From Bifidobacterium reuteri DSM 23975 (GTDB taxonomy: Bacteria; Actinomycetota; Actinomycetes; Actinomycetales; Bifidobacteriaceae): a stretch of 64,000 nucleotides of DNA. The notes below the pieces were generated by a model that worked only from the letters and a program-made list of their open reading frames with translations, was not told the DNA's origin and made no database searches. Shown here in pieces: positions 44,453 through 53,301 of the stretch. The stretch lies in the NCBI RefSeq assembly GCF_000741695.1, contig NZ_JGZK01000001.1, positions 62,001-126,000 of the forward strand. The letters run 5' to 3'. How positions within the stretch are numbered: the first letter of the stretch is position 1; each line of letters opens with the position of its first letter. The position numbers were made by a program, and so were the translations under genes.

Positions 44453-45022
44453 ATGACCGACAAGAACACGTTGAAGAAAACAGCCACATTGGCCGCAGCG
44501 GGACTGGTGGTAACCGGTGCGCTGCTCGCCGGTTGCGGCGAATCCAAGGCCACCCCGATGGATGACCAGTATTCCGGCAATTCCGGCGAGACCCAGCAAT
44601 CCCAGGAGGAGCAGCCGCAGTCAAGTGGGTCGGTTTCCGGCGATTCCGGCGATTCGGCCGACTCGAGCAATGGCTCGTCCTCGGATTCGTCGTCCACCAC
44701 GTCCGACAAGAAGGACACCGGCAATTACAAGGACGGCGATTACTCCATCAATGGCCAGTACGGGCCGATTGGTGAGGATTCCATCGATGTGCATCTGACC
44801 ATCAAGGACGGCAACGTCGAGAACGTCGAGATTGTGGGACATCCGTTCACCACAATCTCCAAGAACCATCAGAACGCTTTTGCCAAGGCCATCAATGGTG
44901 TGGTGGACGGCAAGCCGCTCAAGGATCTCAAGGTGGACAAGGTGGCAGGAGCCAGCTGGACGTCCGAAGCATTCAACAAGGCGCTTGAGATCGCCCGGCA
45001 GGAGGCCTCCATTCAGGAGTAG
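44453..45022 (+). CDS. FMN-binding domain lipoprotein
   Basis: The 189-residue protein has a signal peptide with lipobox LLAGC, a Ser/Asp/Gln-rich linker of about 60 residues and a C-terminal FMN_bind domain. The motif GASWTSEAF at 166-174 fits the flavin attachment site, with Thr170 the expected covalent FMN residue. It would be an extracytoplasmic electron carrier. In the Campylobacter locus thioredoxin-like proteins occupy this position, so here the flavin lipoprotein may serve the DUF2318 protein as redox partner (inference). Confidence 0.9.
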   Translation: MTDKNTLKKTATLAAAGLVVTGALLAGCGESKATPMDDQYSGNSGETQQSQEEQPQSSGSVSGDSGDSADSSNGSSSDSSSTTSDKKDTGNYKDGDYSINGQYGPIGEDSIDVHLTIKDGNVENVEIVGHPFTTISKNHQNAFAKAINGVVDGKPLKDLKVDKVAGASWTSEAFNKALEIARQEASIQE

Positions 45023-45030
45023 CCCCATCT

Positions 45031-45757
45031 CGCGGGGCAAATCCTCGGGTTGGTGGTGATTGTGCCCCGGTGGTATGTGCTCAGTGGGGCGTTTCCTTGG
45101 GTGGCTGGTGGGAATGCCCCGCTCAGGGGTGCTTAGCGGGGCGAAACCTCGGTTTGGTGGTGGTTATGCCCCGCTGAGGGGCGCTTAGCGGGGCGTTTCC
45201 TCGGGTGACTGGTGGGAATGCCCCGCTCAGGCGTGCTCAGTGGGGCAATGCATCGGTTTGGTGGTGGTTGTGCCTCACTGAGGCGCGCTTAGTGGGGCGT
45301 TTCCTCGGGTGGCTGGTGGGAATGCCCCGCTCAGGCGTGCTCAGTGGGGCAAATCCTCGGGTTGGTGGTGATTGTGCTCCACTGGTGCGTGTTCAGTGGG
45401 GCGATTCCTCGGTTTGGTGGTGGTTGTGCCTCACTGAGGCGTGTTCAGTGGGGCGTTTCCTCGGGTGGCTGGTGGGAATGCCCCGCTCAGGGCGCTTAGC
45501 GGGGCAATGCATCGGTTTGGTGGTGGTTGTGCCTCACTGAGGCGTGTTCAGTGGGGCGTTTCCTCGGGTGGCTGGTGGGAATGCCCCGCTCAGGGGTGCT
45601 CAGCGGGGCAATGCATCGGTTTGGTGGTGGTTATGCTCCACTGGTGCGTGTTCAGTGGGGCGAATCCTCGGGTGACTGGTGGGAATGCCCCACTGGGAAG
45701 CTCTTAGCGGGGCAAATCCTCGGGTGAGTAGTGGTATTGGCCCGCTGAAGTTGTCGT
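45031..45757. repeat. Periodic hairpin array, family A, copy 3 (14 units)
   Basis: Boxes AGYGGGGC start at 45031, 45083, 45135, 45187, 45239, 45291, 45343, 45395, 45447, 45498, 45550, 45602, 45654 and 45706: twelve steps of 52 and one of 51. Each box is followed by 25 nt, GCCCCGCT or GCCTCACT, and 11 nt. Two loop types largely alternate, one containing TCGGTTTGGTGGTGG and one containing TCGGGTGRCTGGTGGG. The array lies between convergent genes. Confidence 0.93.
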
Positions 45758-45825
45758 GGCGTGGCGATTCCACTATTGGACAGAAGATTGAGTGCGATCG
45801 GGCGGCGTCCGGTGCGATCGGGAGG

Positions 45826-46802
45826 TCACTTGAGCAGGGCGGGCCAGAGCAAGTCGGCCATACGGTCGGCCCATGAGGTTCCGGTGGCGTCTGATAATCC
45901 GCTCGCTGTGGTCATACCCATCCAGCTGTGGTCGCTCGTAGCGCTATCAGTACCGGTTGTAACATTGCTATCAGCGCCGCTGGCCATACCGCTAACCGCG
46001 CCGTGGGCCATACCGCCGTCCGTCGCGACAATATCCGTATCCGCGTCTGCGCCGGCTTCCGCACCGTCTGCGTCTGCGCCGGCTTCCGCACCGTCTGCAC
46101 CTGCGCCTGCATCAGTACCTGCGTCTGCGCCGGCTTCCGCACCGTCTGCGTTTGCGACGTCGTCCGCGCCCGCATAGGCGCCTGCACCGTCTGCGCTGCC
46201 GGTGCCCATGATGGCTCATACGCCACCAGCGAGCCGATGATGGTGGACAGCAGTAGCCTCTCGTCGATGCCGGGGCGGAAGATGCCCTGTGCCACACCTT
46301 GGCCGATGAACGTCCGCACTTGCTTGAGCCACGGCGTGATCACCTGATCGACGATGTGATGGAAGAATTCCGCCTCGCTCGAGAGCACGATGCCCACATG
46401 CTTGACGTCGATGTTGTTGTCGCGCACCCAATCCACCAACCGCTGCAACAGTTGAGTGAAGTGCTCGCGCGTGGGGCTGGGCACCGGGCCAGCCTCGCCG
46501 CTGACCAGATACATCGCGCTGATGCTGCGCAGCAGTTCGTTGGAATTGTGGTACCGACGGTAGATGGTGGTCTTGGCCACACCTGAGCGCCGGGCCACCT
46601 CCTCGATGGTCACGCCGCTGATGCCGCGCTCCACCGCGATCTGCAACGTGGCGTGCATGAGCTTGCGGTCGGTGGCTTCGCGGCGACGTTCGGCGCGAGG
46701 CGCAACTGATGGCGCGGCCATCGGTATGACCGGTGACTTGGAGACCGGCTTCGCCGTTATGGCTGTGCCGGATATGGTTTTCATGACTTCTTCTTTCTTC
46801 AT
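45826..46802 (-). pseudogene. TetR-family regulator with a repeat-rich, frameshifted C-terminus
   Basis: The N-terminal part is a normal TetR regulator: DRKLMHATLQIAVERG, VTIEEVARRSGVAKTTIYRR and YHNSNELLRS, followed by a helical domain to VAYEPSW near 46210. After that the open frame becomes Thr/Gln/Arg/Trp-rich and ends at 45912. The adjacent frame gives an acidic Ala/Gly/Asp linker and the natural-looking end SWADRMADLLWPALLK, with a stop at 45826-45828. The change of frame falls at or near a 27-bp tandem repeat. The start is uncertain (ATG 46802 or 46784). It lies downstream of the YhgE pair it probably controls. It may be a true mutation, a repeat-length switch or a sequencing error. Confidence 0.65.
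46043..46150. repeat. 27-bp tandem repeat inside the tetR gene
   Basis: Units beginning GCGTCTGCGCCGGCTTCCGC start at 46043 and 46070, a diverged unit at 46097, and a further one at 46121. In the acidic frame each encodes ADGAEAGAD. Three steps of 27, 27 and 24 keep the frame, so a change by whole units would alter length only. Confidence 0.8.
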
Positions 46803-46946
46803 GGTGTCTTCATGATGTCGTGACGATGCGGATGATGACGTCAATTTCTGTACGTCCACTCGGCTCTGGCTGATGACTTCCCTTAGCCAGAGCCGCTGAC
46901 AGCTCCCCTCAACGAGTGGAGCCAAGGGTAGCCGAGAATCTCGGCG

Positions 46947-49109
46947 TCAGCTCAGCACCTTCGTGCTCTCCACCTTGGCCACATACCACTGGTTGAACCG
47001 CACCAGCGGCTTGCGCAGCAGCAGGCCGAGCAACAGCAGCGGTGGCACGAACGCCAGCAGCATGCCGGCCGCCCTCCAATAGTCGAGATCGTAGATGCCG
47101 GCGATGGCGGCGCGCATCATCGTCACCGAATGGGTCAGCGGCAGGAACGGGCTGACCTTGGAGATGAAATCGGGCAGCACCTGCACCGGGTAGGCGGCGT
47201 TCGCGCCGGAGATCTGCACGATCAGCATGAGCACGCCAATCGCCTTGCCCACGTTGCCGAAGCTCACCACCGCCGTGTAGGTGAAGAACGAGAACACTAA
47301 CGAGCTCAGCCAGCCGGAGAGCATGAACAGCAGCGGATGCACCGCCTGCACGTGCAGGAACAGCAGATCGCCGGTCAGCGACACCGTGGACTGCATGAGC
47401 GCAATGAGCGCGAACACGCCATAATGACCGAGGAACAGCTGATGCGGGCGCGGATTGCCCAGCGCCTCACGAGTTTTGCGCGAGACGGTGGTCTTCAACG
47501 TCACCACCATGAGCAGCGCGCCAACCCACAGCGGGATCAGCGTATAGAACGGCGCCATCGAGGAACCGAAGTTCTCCACCGGGAACACGGCCGTGCGCTT
47601 CAGCTGCACCGGAGCCGCAAGGGTGCTCGCCAGCGCCTCGGGGTCATTGCCCAGGACCTCCTTGACCATGCCCATATCGCCGCTGTTCAGTGCGTCCGCC
47701 AGTTTGCCGTTGAATGAGCTCAATTCATCGCCGGCGGCGCGCAGCTTGCCGGACACCCTGTCCAACGTGGTGCGCGCGTTGGTGAGCATGGTCTTCGCGT
47801 CGCTGGAAGTGCCTTCTACGTCGCTCAGTGAGGTCTTCAGCTGTGCCGCACCGGACTGGAGGATGCCCGAGGCTTCGGACGCGGACGAGGACAGGGATTC
47901 GATCTGCGGCTTCACGTTCGTGGCGAAGTCCGACTTCACGCCGGCGATGCTGCTTTTCGCCTGATCGGCGAGATCCTTGACCTGCTGGTGACGGTTCTGG
48001 ACGTCGGCGTTGCTGTTGCGCACGTCGGTGGCCGCCGCGTTCAACGCATCCTTGAGCTTGGTCTGTCGCGCAATCGAACGATCCAGCGACTTGACCACGG
48101 CCGCATCCTCGCCGAGGATGCCGGCGAGCGTATTGCGGATCGACGTGTACTGGGTGATCTGGTCGGCGACCGCGGTGGCCTGCGCGTCAAGCTCATCGGC
48201 CACTGTGGTCGAACCGTTGTTCGCGTCCTGATAGAGGGCGTCGATGGAGTCGGACACCGCGCCGAAGCTGCTGGCGCTCGCGTCCAGCGCGTTGCCCATC
48301 GCGTCGGTGGTGGTGTTCAGCGCCCCGGCTACATCGGTGACGCCCTGTTTGGCGGTTTTCAGGTTCTTGCTGGCCGTGGACGCCGAACCCGAGGCCTGCT
48401 TGATCAGGCTGTTCGAGGTGTCCAGCAGGGTCTGTGCCGAATCGGTGAGCGTGCTGTAGGTGCCCAGCATGTCTGCGGTGCTGTCGAGCTGCGACGCGAA
48501 ATCGGCGACATTCGCATTGAATGCGGTCAGTTGCTGCTTGGCTTCCGGTGTGGAGAGCTGATCCGCCAGCGACGAGGCGATCTCCAATCCGGCGGCGGTG
48601 ATGGTCTGAGCGAATGTGGTGTTGATTTGCGATGCCACCTCGTCGGTGCCCTCGTTGAGCAGGTTCGGGGCCAACGCGTTCTTCTTCTCGTTGCGGTAGT
48701 AGGTCAGCTTGGCGTGCTGCACGTCATCGGAGAAGAACGTCATCATGTCTTCGCTGAATGACTCCGGAATCACGATGGCGGCATAGTACTTGCCGGATTT
48801 CGCGCCGTCGATGGCGTCGTCCTTGGAGGTGATCGTCCAGTCGAGCTGCGAATTGGCGCGCAGGGCGTTGACCACCTGGTCGCCGACGACGACCTTCATC
48901 GGAATCAAATCCGACTTATAGCCTGAGTCCGTGTTCGCCACCGCGAACTTCAGGTTCGACATGTTCGAGAACGGGTCCCAGCAGGCCGCCACGTTGAACC
49001 ACGTGAACAGGCCGGGGATCATGGTCAGGCCGATCACGATGATGATGGAGACCACGTTGCTGGTCAGTCGTTTGACGTCTCCGGTGAAGAGCTTCCACAT
49101 CGTGCTCAT
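46947..49109 (-). CDS. YhgE/Pip-family membrane protein (short subunit), second operon
   Basis: The 720-residue protein has an N-terminal helix (IIIVIGLTMIPGLFTWFNV), SGKYYAAIVIPESFS, a long extracytoplasmic Ala/Thr/Ser-rich coiled-coil-like region and C-terminal helices with ANAAYPVQVLP and MRAAIAGIYD. It lacks the C-terminal extension of its partner. Its start overlaps the stop of the upstream long gene by four bases, so the pair is translationally coupled. It is the second gene of an operon whose third gene is the frameshifted tetR. Its intact N-terminal region exposes the scrambled segment of the paralogue at 25.1 kb. Confidence 0.87.
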   Translation of the reverse strand: MSTMWKLFTGDVKRLTSNVVSIIIVIGLTMIPGLFTWFNVAACWDPFSNMSNLKFAVANTDSGYKSDLIPMKVVVGDQVVNALRANSQLDWTITSKDDAIDGAKSGKYYAAIVIPESFSEDMMTFFSDDVQHAKLTYYRNEKKNALAPNLLNEGTDEVASQINTTFAQTITAAGLEIASSLADQLSTPEAKQQLTAFNANVADFASQLDSTADMLGTYSTLTDSAQTLLDTSNSLIKQASGSASTASKNLKTAKQGVTDVAGALNTTTDAMGNALDASASSFGAVSDSIDALYQDANNGSTTVADELDAQATAVADQITQYTSIRNTLAGILGEDAAVVKSLDRSIARQTKLKDALNAAATDVRNSNADVQNRHQQVKDLADQAKSSIAGVKSDFATNVKPQIESLSSSASEASGILQSGAAQLKTSLSDVEGTSSDAKTMLTNARTTLDRVSGKLRAAGDELSSFNGKLADALNSGDMGMVKEVLGNDPEALASTLAAPVQLKRTAVFPVENFGSSMAPFYTLIPLWVGALLMVVTLKTTVSRKTREALGNPRPHQLFLGHYGVFALIALMQSTVSLTGDLLFLHVQAVHPLLFMLSGWLSSLVFSFFTYTAVVSFGNVGKAIGVLMLIVQISGANAAYPVQVLPDFISKVSPFLPLTHSVTMMRAAIAGIYDLDYWRAAGMLLAFVPPLLLLGLLLRKPLVRFNQWYVAKVESTKVLS

Positions 49110-51754
49110 CGTGCGTGCCTTCCTTCCTTGTGCTGCGTGTTGTGCTGTGCGTCCTCGTGCGCGCCCGCAGCGGGCGCGTGAATAGCCGGAATCCTGACTG
49201 TGGGCGCGTCGCCGTTGCTTTCCGGAGAGGATGCGGCATGCCGTCCGTAGAGCATCGAGCGAATCGACTCGTCAGAGAGATTGCCGAGCTCGGTCTGCCG
49301 GCGGATCGAGTCGCGCATGTATTCCACGACCATCAGGAAGCCGATGATGATGAGCACCCAGGCGAGCCAGGTGGCCATCACCACGATCTTCTCGCCGGTG
49401 GTCAGGGAGAAGATGATGATCAGCGCCGCCGGCACAACGAATCCGGCGATCAGCGCGCCGGACAGTAGCTTCGGATACTGCTGGGTGAACTTGGCTGCGC
49501 GCCGCTCAATCGCATGCTTGTATTCGGTGCGATTCGCCAGCGCGGCAATCGCCTGGGTGACGCGGTATTCGTTGGTGGCGATATGCACGGGTTCGCCGAT
49601 GATCATGTCGCTTTCCTCGATTTCGCGCGCGAACAGACGGTTCAGATTCGCCAGCCTCGGGCGTGCGACCAAGCCGAGTAGGAAGGCCAGGACGGCGAAC
49701 ATCAGCAGTTTGCCGATATAGCCGAACCATAGGCCGTCGTAGAAGCCGCCAATGGTCTCGCGCATCGCGTCGATCGAATAGGTGAACGGCAGCAGCGGAT
49801 AGATGATGCGGAAGAACCGGGGCATCATCTCGATCGGATACAGACCGGAGGCGCCTGGCACCTGCAAGATCACCAGCGCCACGCAGACGCCCTTGCCCAC
49901 ATGCATGAACGTGGTGGACAGGGCGAACACCACCGACATGTATACCAACGAGGTAATAAGGCAGGTGAGCAGGAATACAGGGATGTTCTCGCACTGCATG
50001 CCGAGCACCAGATCGCCGATGCCGGTGACCAGACCTTGGCATGCGGCGAGCGTGGCCAACAGGAGGAACCGGCCCATATAGCCCTGCGTCGGGGTAAGTC
50101 CAGGGATGCCTTCGTCATCGGTCTCCACCTTGGGAATCACCACCAAAACGAACGCACCCACCCACAAGGCGAGGTTGGTGAACAGCGGGGCCATACCGGA
50201 GCCGTACGACGACACCGGATAGATGGTCTGCTCCTTGATCACCGTCGGGGACATCATGAAATCGGCGATTTTCGAGGAGTCCAGCGACCCGTCGCTGTCG
50301 AGCAGGGAGCCGAGCGACGTGGAGATGCTCATCGCCTTGATGTCGGTGGCAAGCGTATCCAGCTTGGTCTGCACATTGGCGAGCGCTTTATCGGTGTCGT
50401 CGAGCGCGGTTTTCGTGGAGGCGGCGGCCTTGTCCAGCTGGTCGAGGGCCTCTTTGGACTGGTCGATCAGCGTGCCCTGGTTGGTGATGTCGTTGGAGAG
50501 CGTGGCTGCGGTGGCGCTGATGGTGCTCAGTCCGCTGTTGAGCTGGGGGAGTGCGCCGGACACCAGGGTTTTGCGGGCGTCGTTCGTGGCGTTCAGCGTG
50601 GTCTGCGTGGCCGTGTTGAGATTGTTGGAGAGTCCGGCCGTATGCTGCGACGCGCTGCTGATGGTGGTGTTGAGGCTCTTGAGATTGCCCAGCGTGCCGG
50701 CGAGCTGGCCGTTGCGCTGTTCCAGTCGCTCGATGGCTGATTTCAACGGTTCCTGATTCGCGTTCGGCAGGCTTTTCAGCGTTTCCAGGATGGCCGCGTT
50801 GGCGTCGTTGATGTCTTCGGCGGTGTTCAGCATCCCGCCCACCTGCTGGTTGGCGGCGCTGATGGAGCCGGTCACCGTGCCGATGTTCTGATTCGTTTGG
50901 GAGACGGCTTGGCTCAGCAGGCTCGAGCCTTGGTCGAGCGCGCCCGAGGTGGAGGTGACGAAGCTGTTGACGCTGTTCTGTGTGCTGCCGATGAGCTTGG
51001 AGGTGCCGGCAAGGCCTTCGGCGGCGTCGATGCCGAGGGTGCGCGCGTCCTCCAGCGCTTGGCGCGCGGTGCGGGTCTTGGTGGGGGTCTGGTCGAGCTT
51101 GTCCTGCAGCTTGGCGATGGTGTCGCGCGTGTTCTGCACGTCGCCGGATGCCTCGTTCAGGGATGCGACGGTGTTGGCCTTCGTCTTGTCGCCTGTCGCG
51201 AGGGCTTTGTCGCCGGCTTTGTTGATGGTGTCGGTCAGGACTTTGGACACCGTGGAGACGAAGGTGGAGTTGACGGTGCGGTCGATGGTGGAGGCGCCCA
51301 CGTCGGTGACTTTGGGGGCGATGGCGCTGGCCTTCTCGTTGACGTAGTACTCGAGGATGGGCTTGGTGTCGCCGCCGGTGACCACGCCGGCCAGGGCGTC
51401 GGAGAAGTTCTTCGGGATCACGATGGCGGCATACGCCTTGCCGGACTGCACCTGGTCCATCGCCTCGGCTTCGCTGAGGAACGTCCATCCGAGCTGGTCG
51501 TTGTTTTTCATCTGGTCGACGATCTGGTCGCCGAGGTTCTGCTTGCCGATCAGCGCGTTGTCGGTGCCGGCGTCGTTGTTGGCCACCGCCACCACGATGC
51601 CTTTGGTGTTGCCGTAAGGGTTCCAGAAGCCCACGATGTTGTACCACGAATACAACGGTGGGATGAACACCATGCCGAACAGGATCACCCAAGCGGTGGG
51701 TACCTTGAACAGGCGCATGAAGTCGCGCTTGAGGACTTTGAGAATATTGCCCAT
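49106..51754 (-). CDS. YhgE/Pip-family membrane protein (long subunit), second operon
   Basis: The protein of about 882 residues starts MGNILKVLKRDFMRLF (ATG at 51754, behind GGGGGTAG). It has an N-terminal helix (WVILFGMVFIPPLYSWYNI), SGKAYAAIVIPKNFS, a long helical extracytoplasmic region, then membrane helices with VPGASGLYPIEMMP and AMRETIGGFYDG. Like the long protein at 22.3 kb it has an extra C-terminal part with two or three helices (ALIAGFVVPAALIIIF, ATWLAWVLIIIGFLMV). Upstream palindromes at 51785-51820 are likely regulator sites. Confidence 0.86.
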   Translation of the reverse strand: MGNILKVLKRDFMRLFKVPTAWVILFGMVFIPPLYSWYNIVGFWNPYGNTKGIVVAVANNDAGTDNALIGKQNLGDQIVDQMKNNDQLGWTFLSEAEAMDQVQSGKAYAAIVIPKNFSDALAGVVTGGDTKPILEYYVNEKASAIAPKVTDVGASTIDRTVNSTFVSTVSKVLTDTINKAGDKALATGDKTKANTVASLNEASGDVQNTRDTIAKLQDKLDQTPTKTRTARQALEDARTLGIDAAEGLAGTSKLIGSTQNSVNSFVTSTSGALDQGSSLLSQAVSQTNQNIGTVTGSISAANQQVGGMLNTAEDINDANAAILETLKSLPNANQEPLKSAIERLEQRNGQLAGTLGNLKSLNTTISSASQHTAGLSNNLNTATQTTLNATNDARKTLVSGALPQLNSGLSTISATAATLSNDITNQGTLIDQSKEALDQLDKAAASTKTALDDTDKALANVQTKLDTLATDIKAMSISTSLGSLLDSDGSLDSSKIADFMMSPTVIKEQTIYPVSSYGSGMAPLFTNLALWVGAFVLVVIPKVETDDEGIPGLTPTQGYMGRFLLLATLAACQGLVTGIGDLVLGMQCENIPVFLLTCLITSLVYMSVVFALSTTFMHVGKGVCVALVILQVPGASGLYPIEMMPRFFRIIYPLLPFTYSIDAMRETIGGFYDGLWFGYIGKLLMFAVLAFLLGLVARPRLANLNRLFAREIEESDMIIGEPVHIATNEYRVTQAIAALANRTEYKHAIERRAAKFTQQYPKLLSGALIAGFVVPAALIIIFSLTTGEKIVVMATWLAWVLIIIGFLMVVEYMRDSIRRQTELGNLSDESIRSMLYGRHAASSPESNGDAPTVRIPAIHAPAAGAHEDAQHNTQHKEGRHAR

Positions 51755-51784
51755 GCTACCCCCGGAGCTGTGTCTATTGGTATT

Positions 51785-51820
51785 CGCTACGTTTTCCGTA
51801 GCGCTACGCATTGGGTAGCG
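51785..51820. promoter_or_regulatory. Overlapping palindromes upstream of the second YhgE operon
   Basis: CGCTACG at 51785-51791 and CGTAGCG at 51797-51803 form a perfect palindrome with a 5-nt centre. CGCTAC at 51802-51807 and GTAGCG at 51815-51820 form a second one overlapping it by two bases. The pair lies 31-66 nt upstream of the start codon and fits TetR-type cooperative binding. Confidence 0.7.
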
Positions 51821-51981
51821 TAATACCGTGTCGGGAGATTTGGGAAGGTGGGTATGGGGGATTTGGCGGAATTGCGCTGGATTGCGGTGTAATAATCGTG
51901 CGTCGCTGCTCGATGTGTCTGATTATTAGGGTGTTGGGTTGTTGTTGGGGTGCGGCTTGGGGCGGTATGTGATGTGCCGTC

Positions 51982-52306
51982 CCGGATTTCTTGCGCTGAC
52001 GCCGATTCAGCGCCAATAATCCGGGACGGGTGGGTTTGTTTCGGGAATTTGTTGCGCTGGGTGTCGCTGAGTGCAAGTATTTCCCGCCGGGTGGGTTTGT
52101 TTCGGGAATTTGTTGCGCTGAGTGTCACTGAGCGCAAGAAATTTGGGGTGAGTGGGGTTATCCCCCGGATTTCTTGCACTGGATGATGTCGGACGGTACT
52201 GGACGGTGCCGGTGTTGGGTGGTGTTGGGTGGTGTTGAACGGTGCGGACGGTACTGGACGGTGTTGGACGGTGTCGGGTAGATTTCAGCGCAAGAAATCC
52301 GGGGAT
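51982..52306. repeat. Inverted-repeat array, family E, copy 3 (61-nt period)
   Basis: Units of the type CTGAGTGCAAG, then TTTCGGGAATTTGTTGCGCT, recur; the clean step is 61 nt at about 52071-52132. Further right it degenerates into GGACGGTGTTGG-type tandem sequence, and it ends with CAGCGCAAGAAATCCGGGG. It separates two divergently arranged regions and holds no gene. Confidence 0.75.
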
Positions 52307-52336
52307 CCGCCCGACACCGTGAAGTGGTAGTCATTG

Positions 52337-52936
52337 TCAGCTTTGGATGTTGCCGGTGCTGTCTGCGGAGTCGAACGAGCTGGAGGAATCGGCGGAACCG
52401 GAGTCGGATTCATTGGACTGTCCGCCTTGTCCGTTGCCGGGCATGCCTTGGAACTTGCCTCCTTGTCCATTGCCGTCAGACATCTGCATCTGCTGGCTCA
52501 CGCCTTGGGAATGTCCTCCGGAAATCGCGCCGTAGGCCAATCCGCCGCCGAGGCCGCCGATCAGTCCGCAGCCCAGGCTGATGCCCGCGATAATGGCTAT
52601 GGTCTTGCCGCCGAAGGACTTCAATGCCGAGCCTTGGCTGGTCGCCGACGCGTCCGCGAACCCGTGCGGAGCAGTGGTGCCAGATTGATTCCAGGTTTGC
52701 TGGGATTGAGCCCAAGATGCATTGCCGTCGGCGCCATATGGCTGCCGGGTGGCGCCAAACGTCTGTGCAGGGCCTTGCTGCGGGTTGACGCCGGGCGTCT
52801 GGCTGTTGTGGGGATTCTGGTACTGGTGGGTGTTCGCGGTCCAGTTGCCGTTGATCGGCTCGGTGGCTGCTGTGGCCTGTACATTCTGGTCTGTGCGATT
52901 GGCTCCAGTGTTCGGGTTGGTGTTGTTGCTGGTCAT
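52337..52936 (-). CDS. Single-pass membrane protein with Asn/Gln-rich and Gly/Ser-rich flanks
   Basis: The 199-residue protein has an Asn/Thr/Gln-rich N-terminal half of about 110 residues, a membrane helix (TIAIIAGISLGCGLIGG, with GGGLAYGA) and a Gly/Gln/Ser/Asp-rich C-terminal tail. AAGGAAT precedes the ATG. The layout recalls the N-terminal anchor of actinobacterial HtrA-type proteases, but no protease domain follows. I do not recognise a function. Confidence 0.7.
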   Translation of the reverse strand: MTSNNTNPNTGANRTDQNVQATAATEPINGNWTANTHQYQNPHNSQTPGVNPQQGPAQTFGATRQPYGADGNASWAQSQQTWNQSGTTAPHGFADASATSQGSALKSFGGKTIAIIAGISLGCGLIGGLGGGLAYGAISGGHSQGVSQQMQMSDGNGQGGKFQGMPGNGQGGQSNESDSGSADSSSSFDSADSTGNIQS

Positions 52937-53301
52937 GATGATTCCTTAATCGATGAATGATTGAAGTTGGTTGATTGTGGGTGATTATGGACGATTACCG
53001 CCGGTGCGCTCGCGGATACGCGGGCCTGTCCTTGCGGGCCTTATGCCTGTGCGCTCGCGGATGCGTACCCTGTTTGCTATTGACTCCAGTACACTGCCTC
53101 GGGCATAAAGGGAACTGCGGTGGCCCGGTGGGGCCTCTGGAATGTGCGGAAAGGACGTCTGGAAGGTTGTTGGACGTTTCCTGAATGCGCAGGGCAGGGA
53201 CTATTGCTGCCGGGGTTGAATCTCAGCGCTGATCGCCGACGTTGAGGACCCGCCATGTCACAATGGAAACCATTCGAGCGACGGCATAGGAGGGAATCAT
53301 C
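52937..53301. other. Gap with a 45-bp direct repeat
   Basis: GTGCGCTCGCGGAT at 53004 recurs at 53049. No gene is supported. The right end carries the AGGAGG of the next gene, and the left end the ribosome binding site of the leftward one. Confidence 0.5.

Noticed and set aside
44453..45022. Iron cluster product as thioredoxin-like protein
   Set aside because: There is no CxxC motif; the GASWTSEAF motif indicates an FMN-binding domain instead.
45205..45876. Open frames across array A at 45 kb
   Set aside because: Same reason: Gly/Trp/Arg-rich repeats of the array in several frames, no ribosome binding site.
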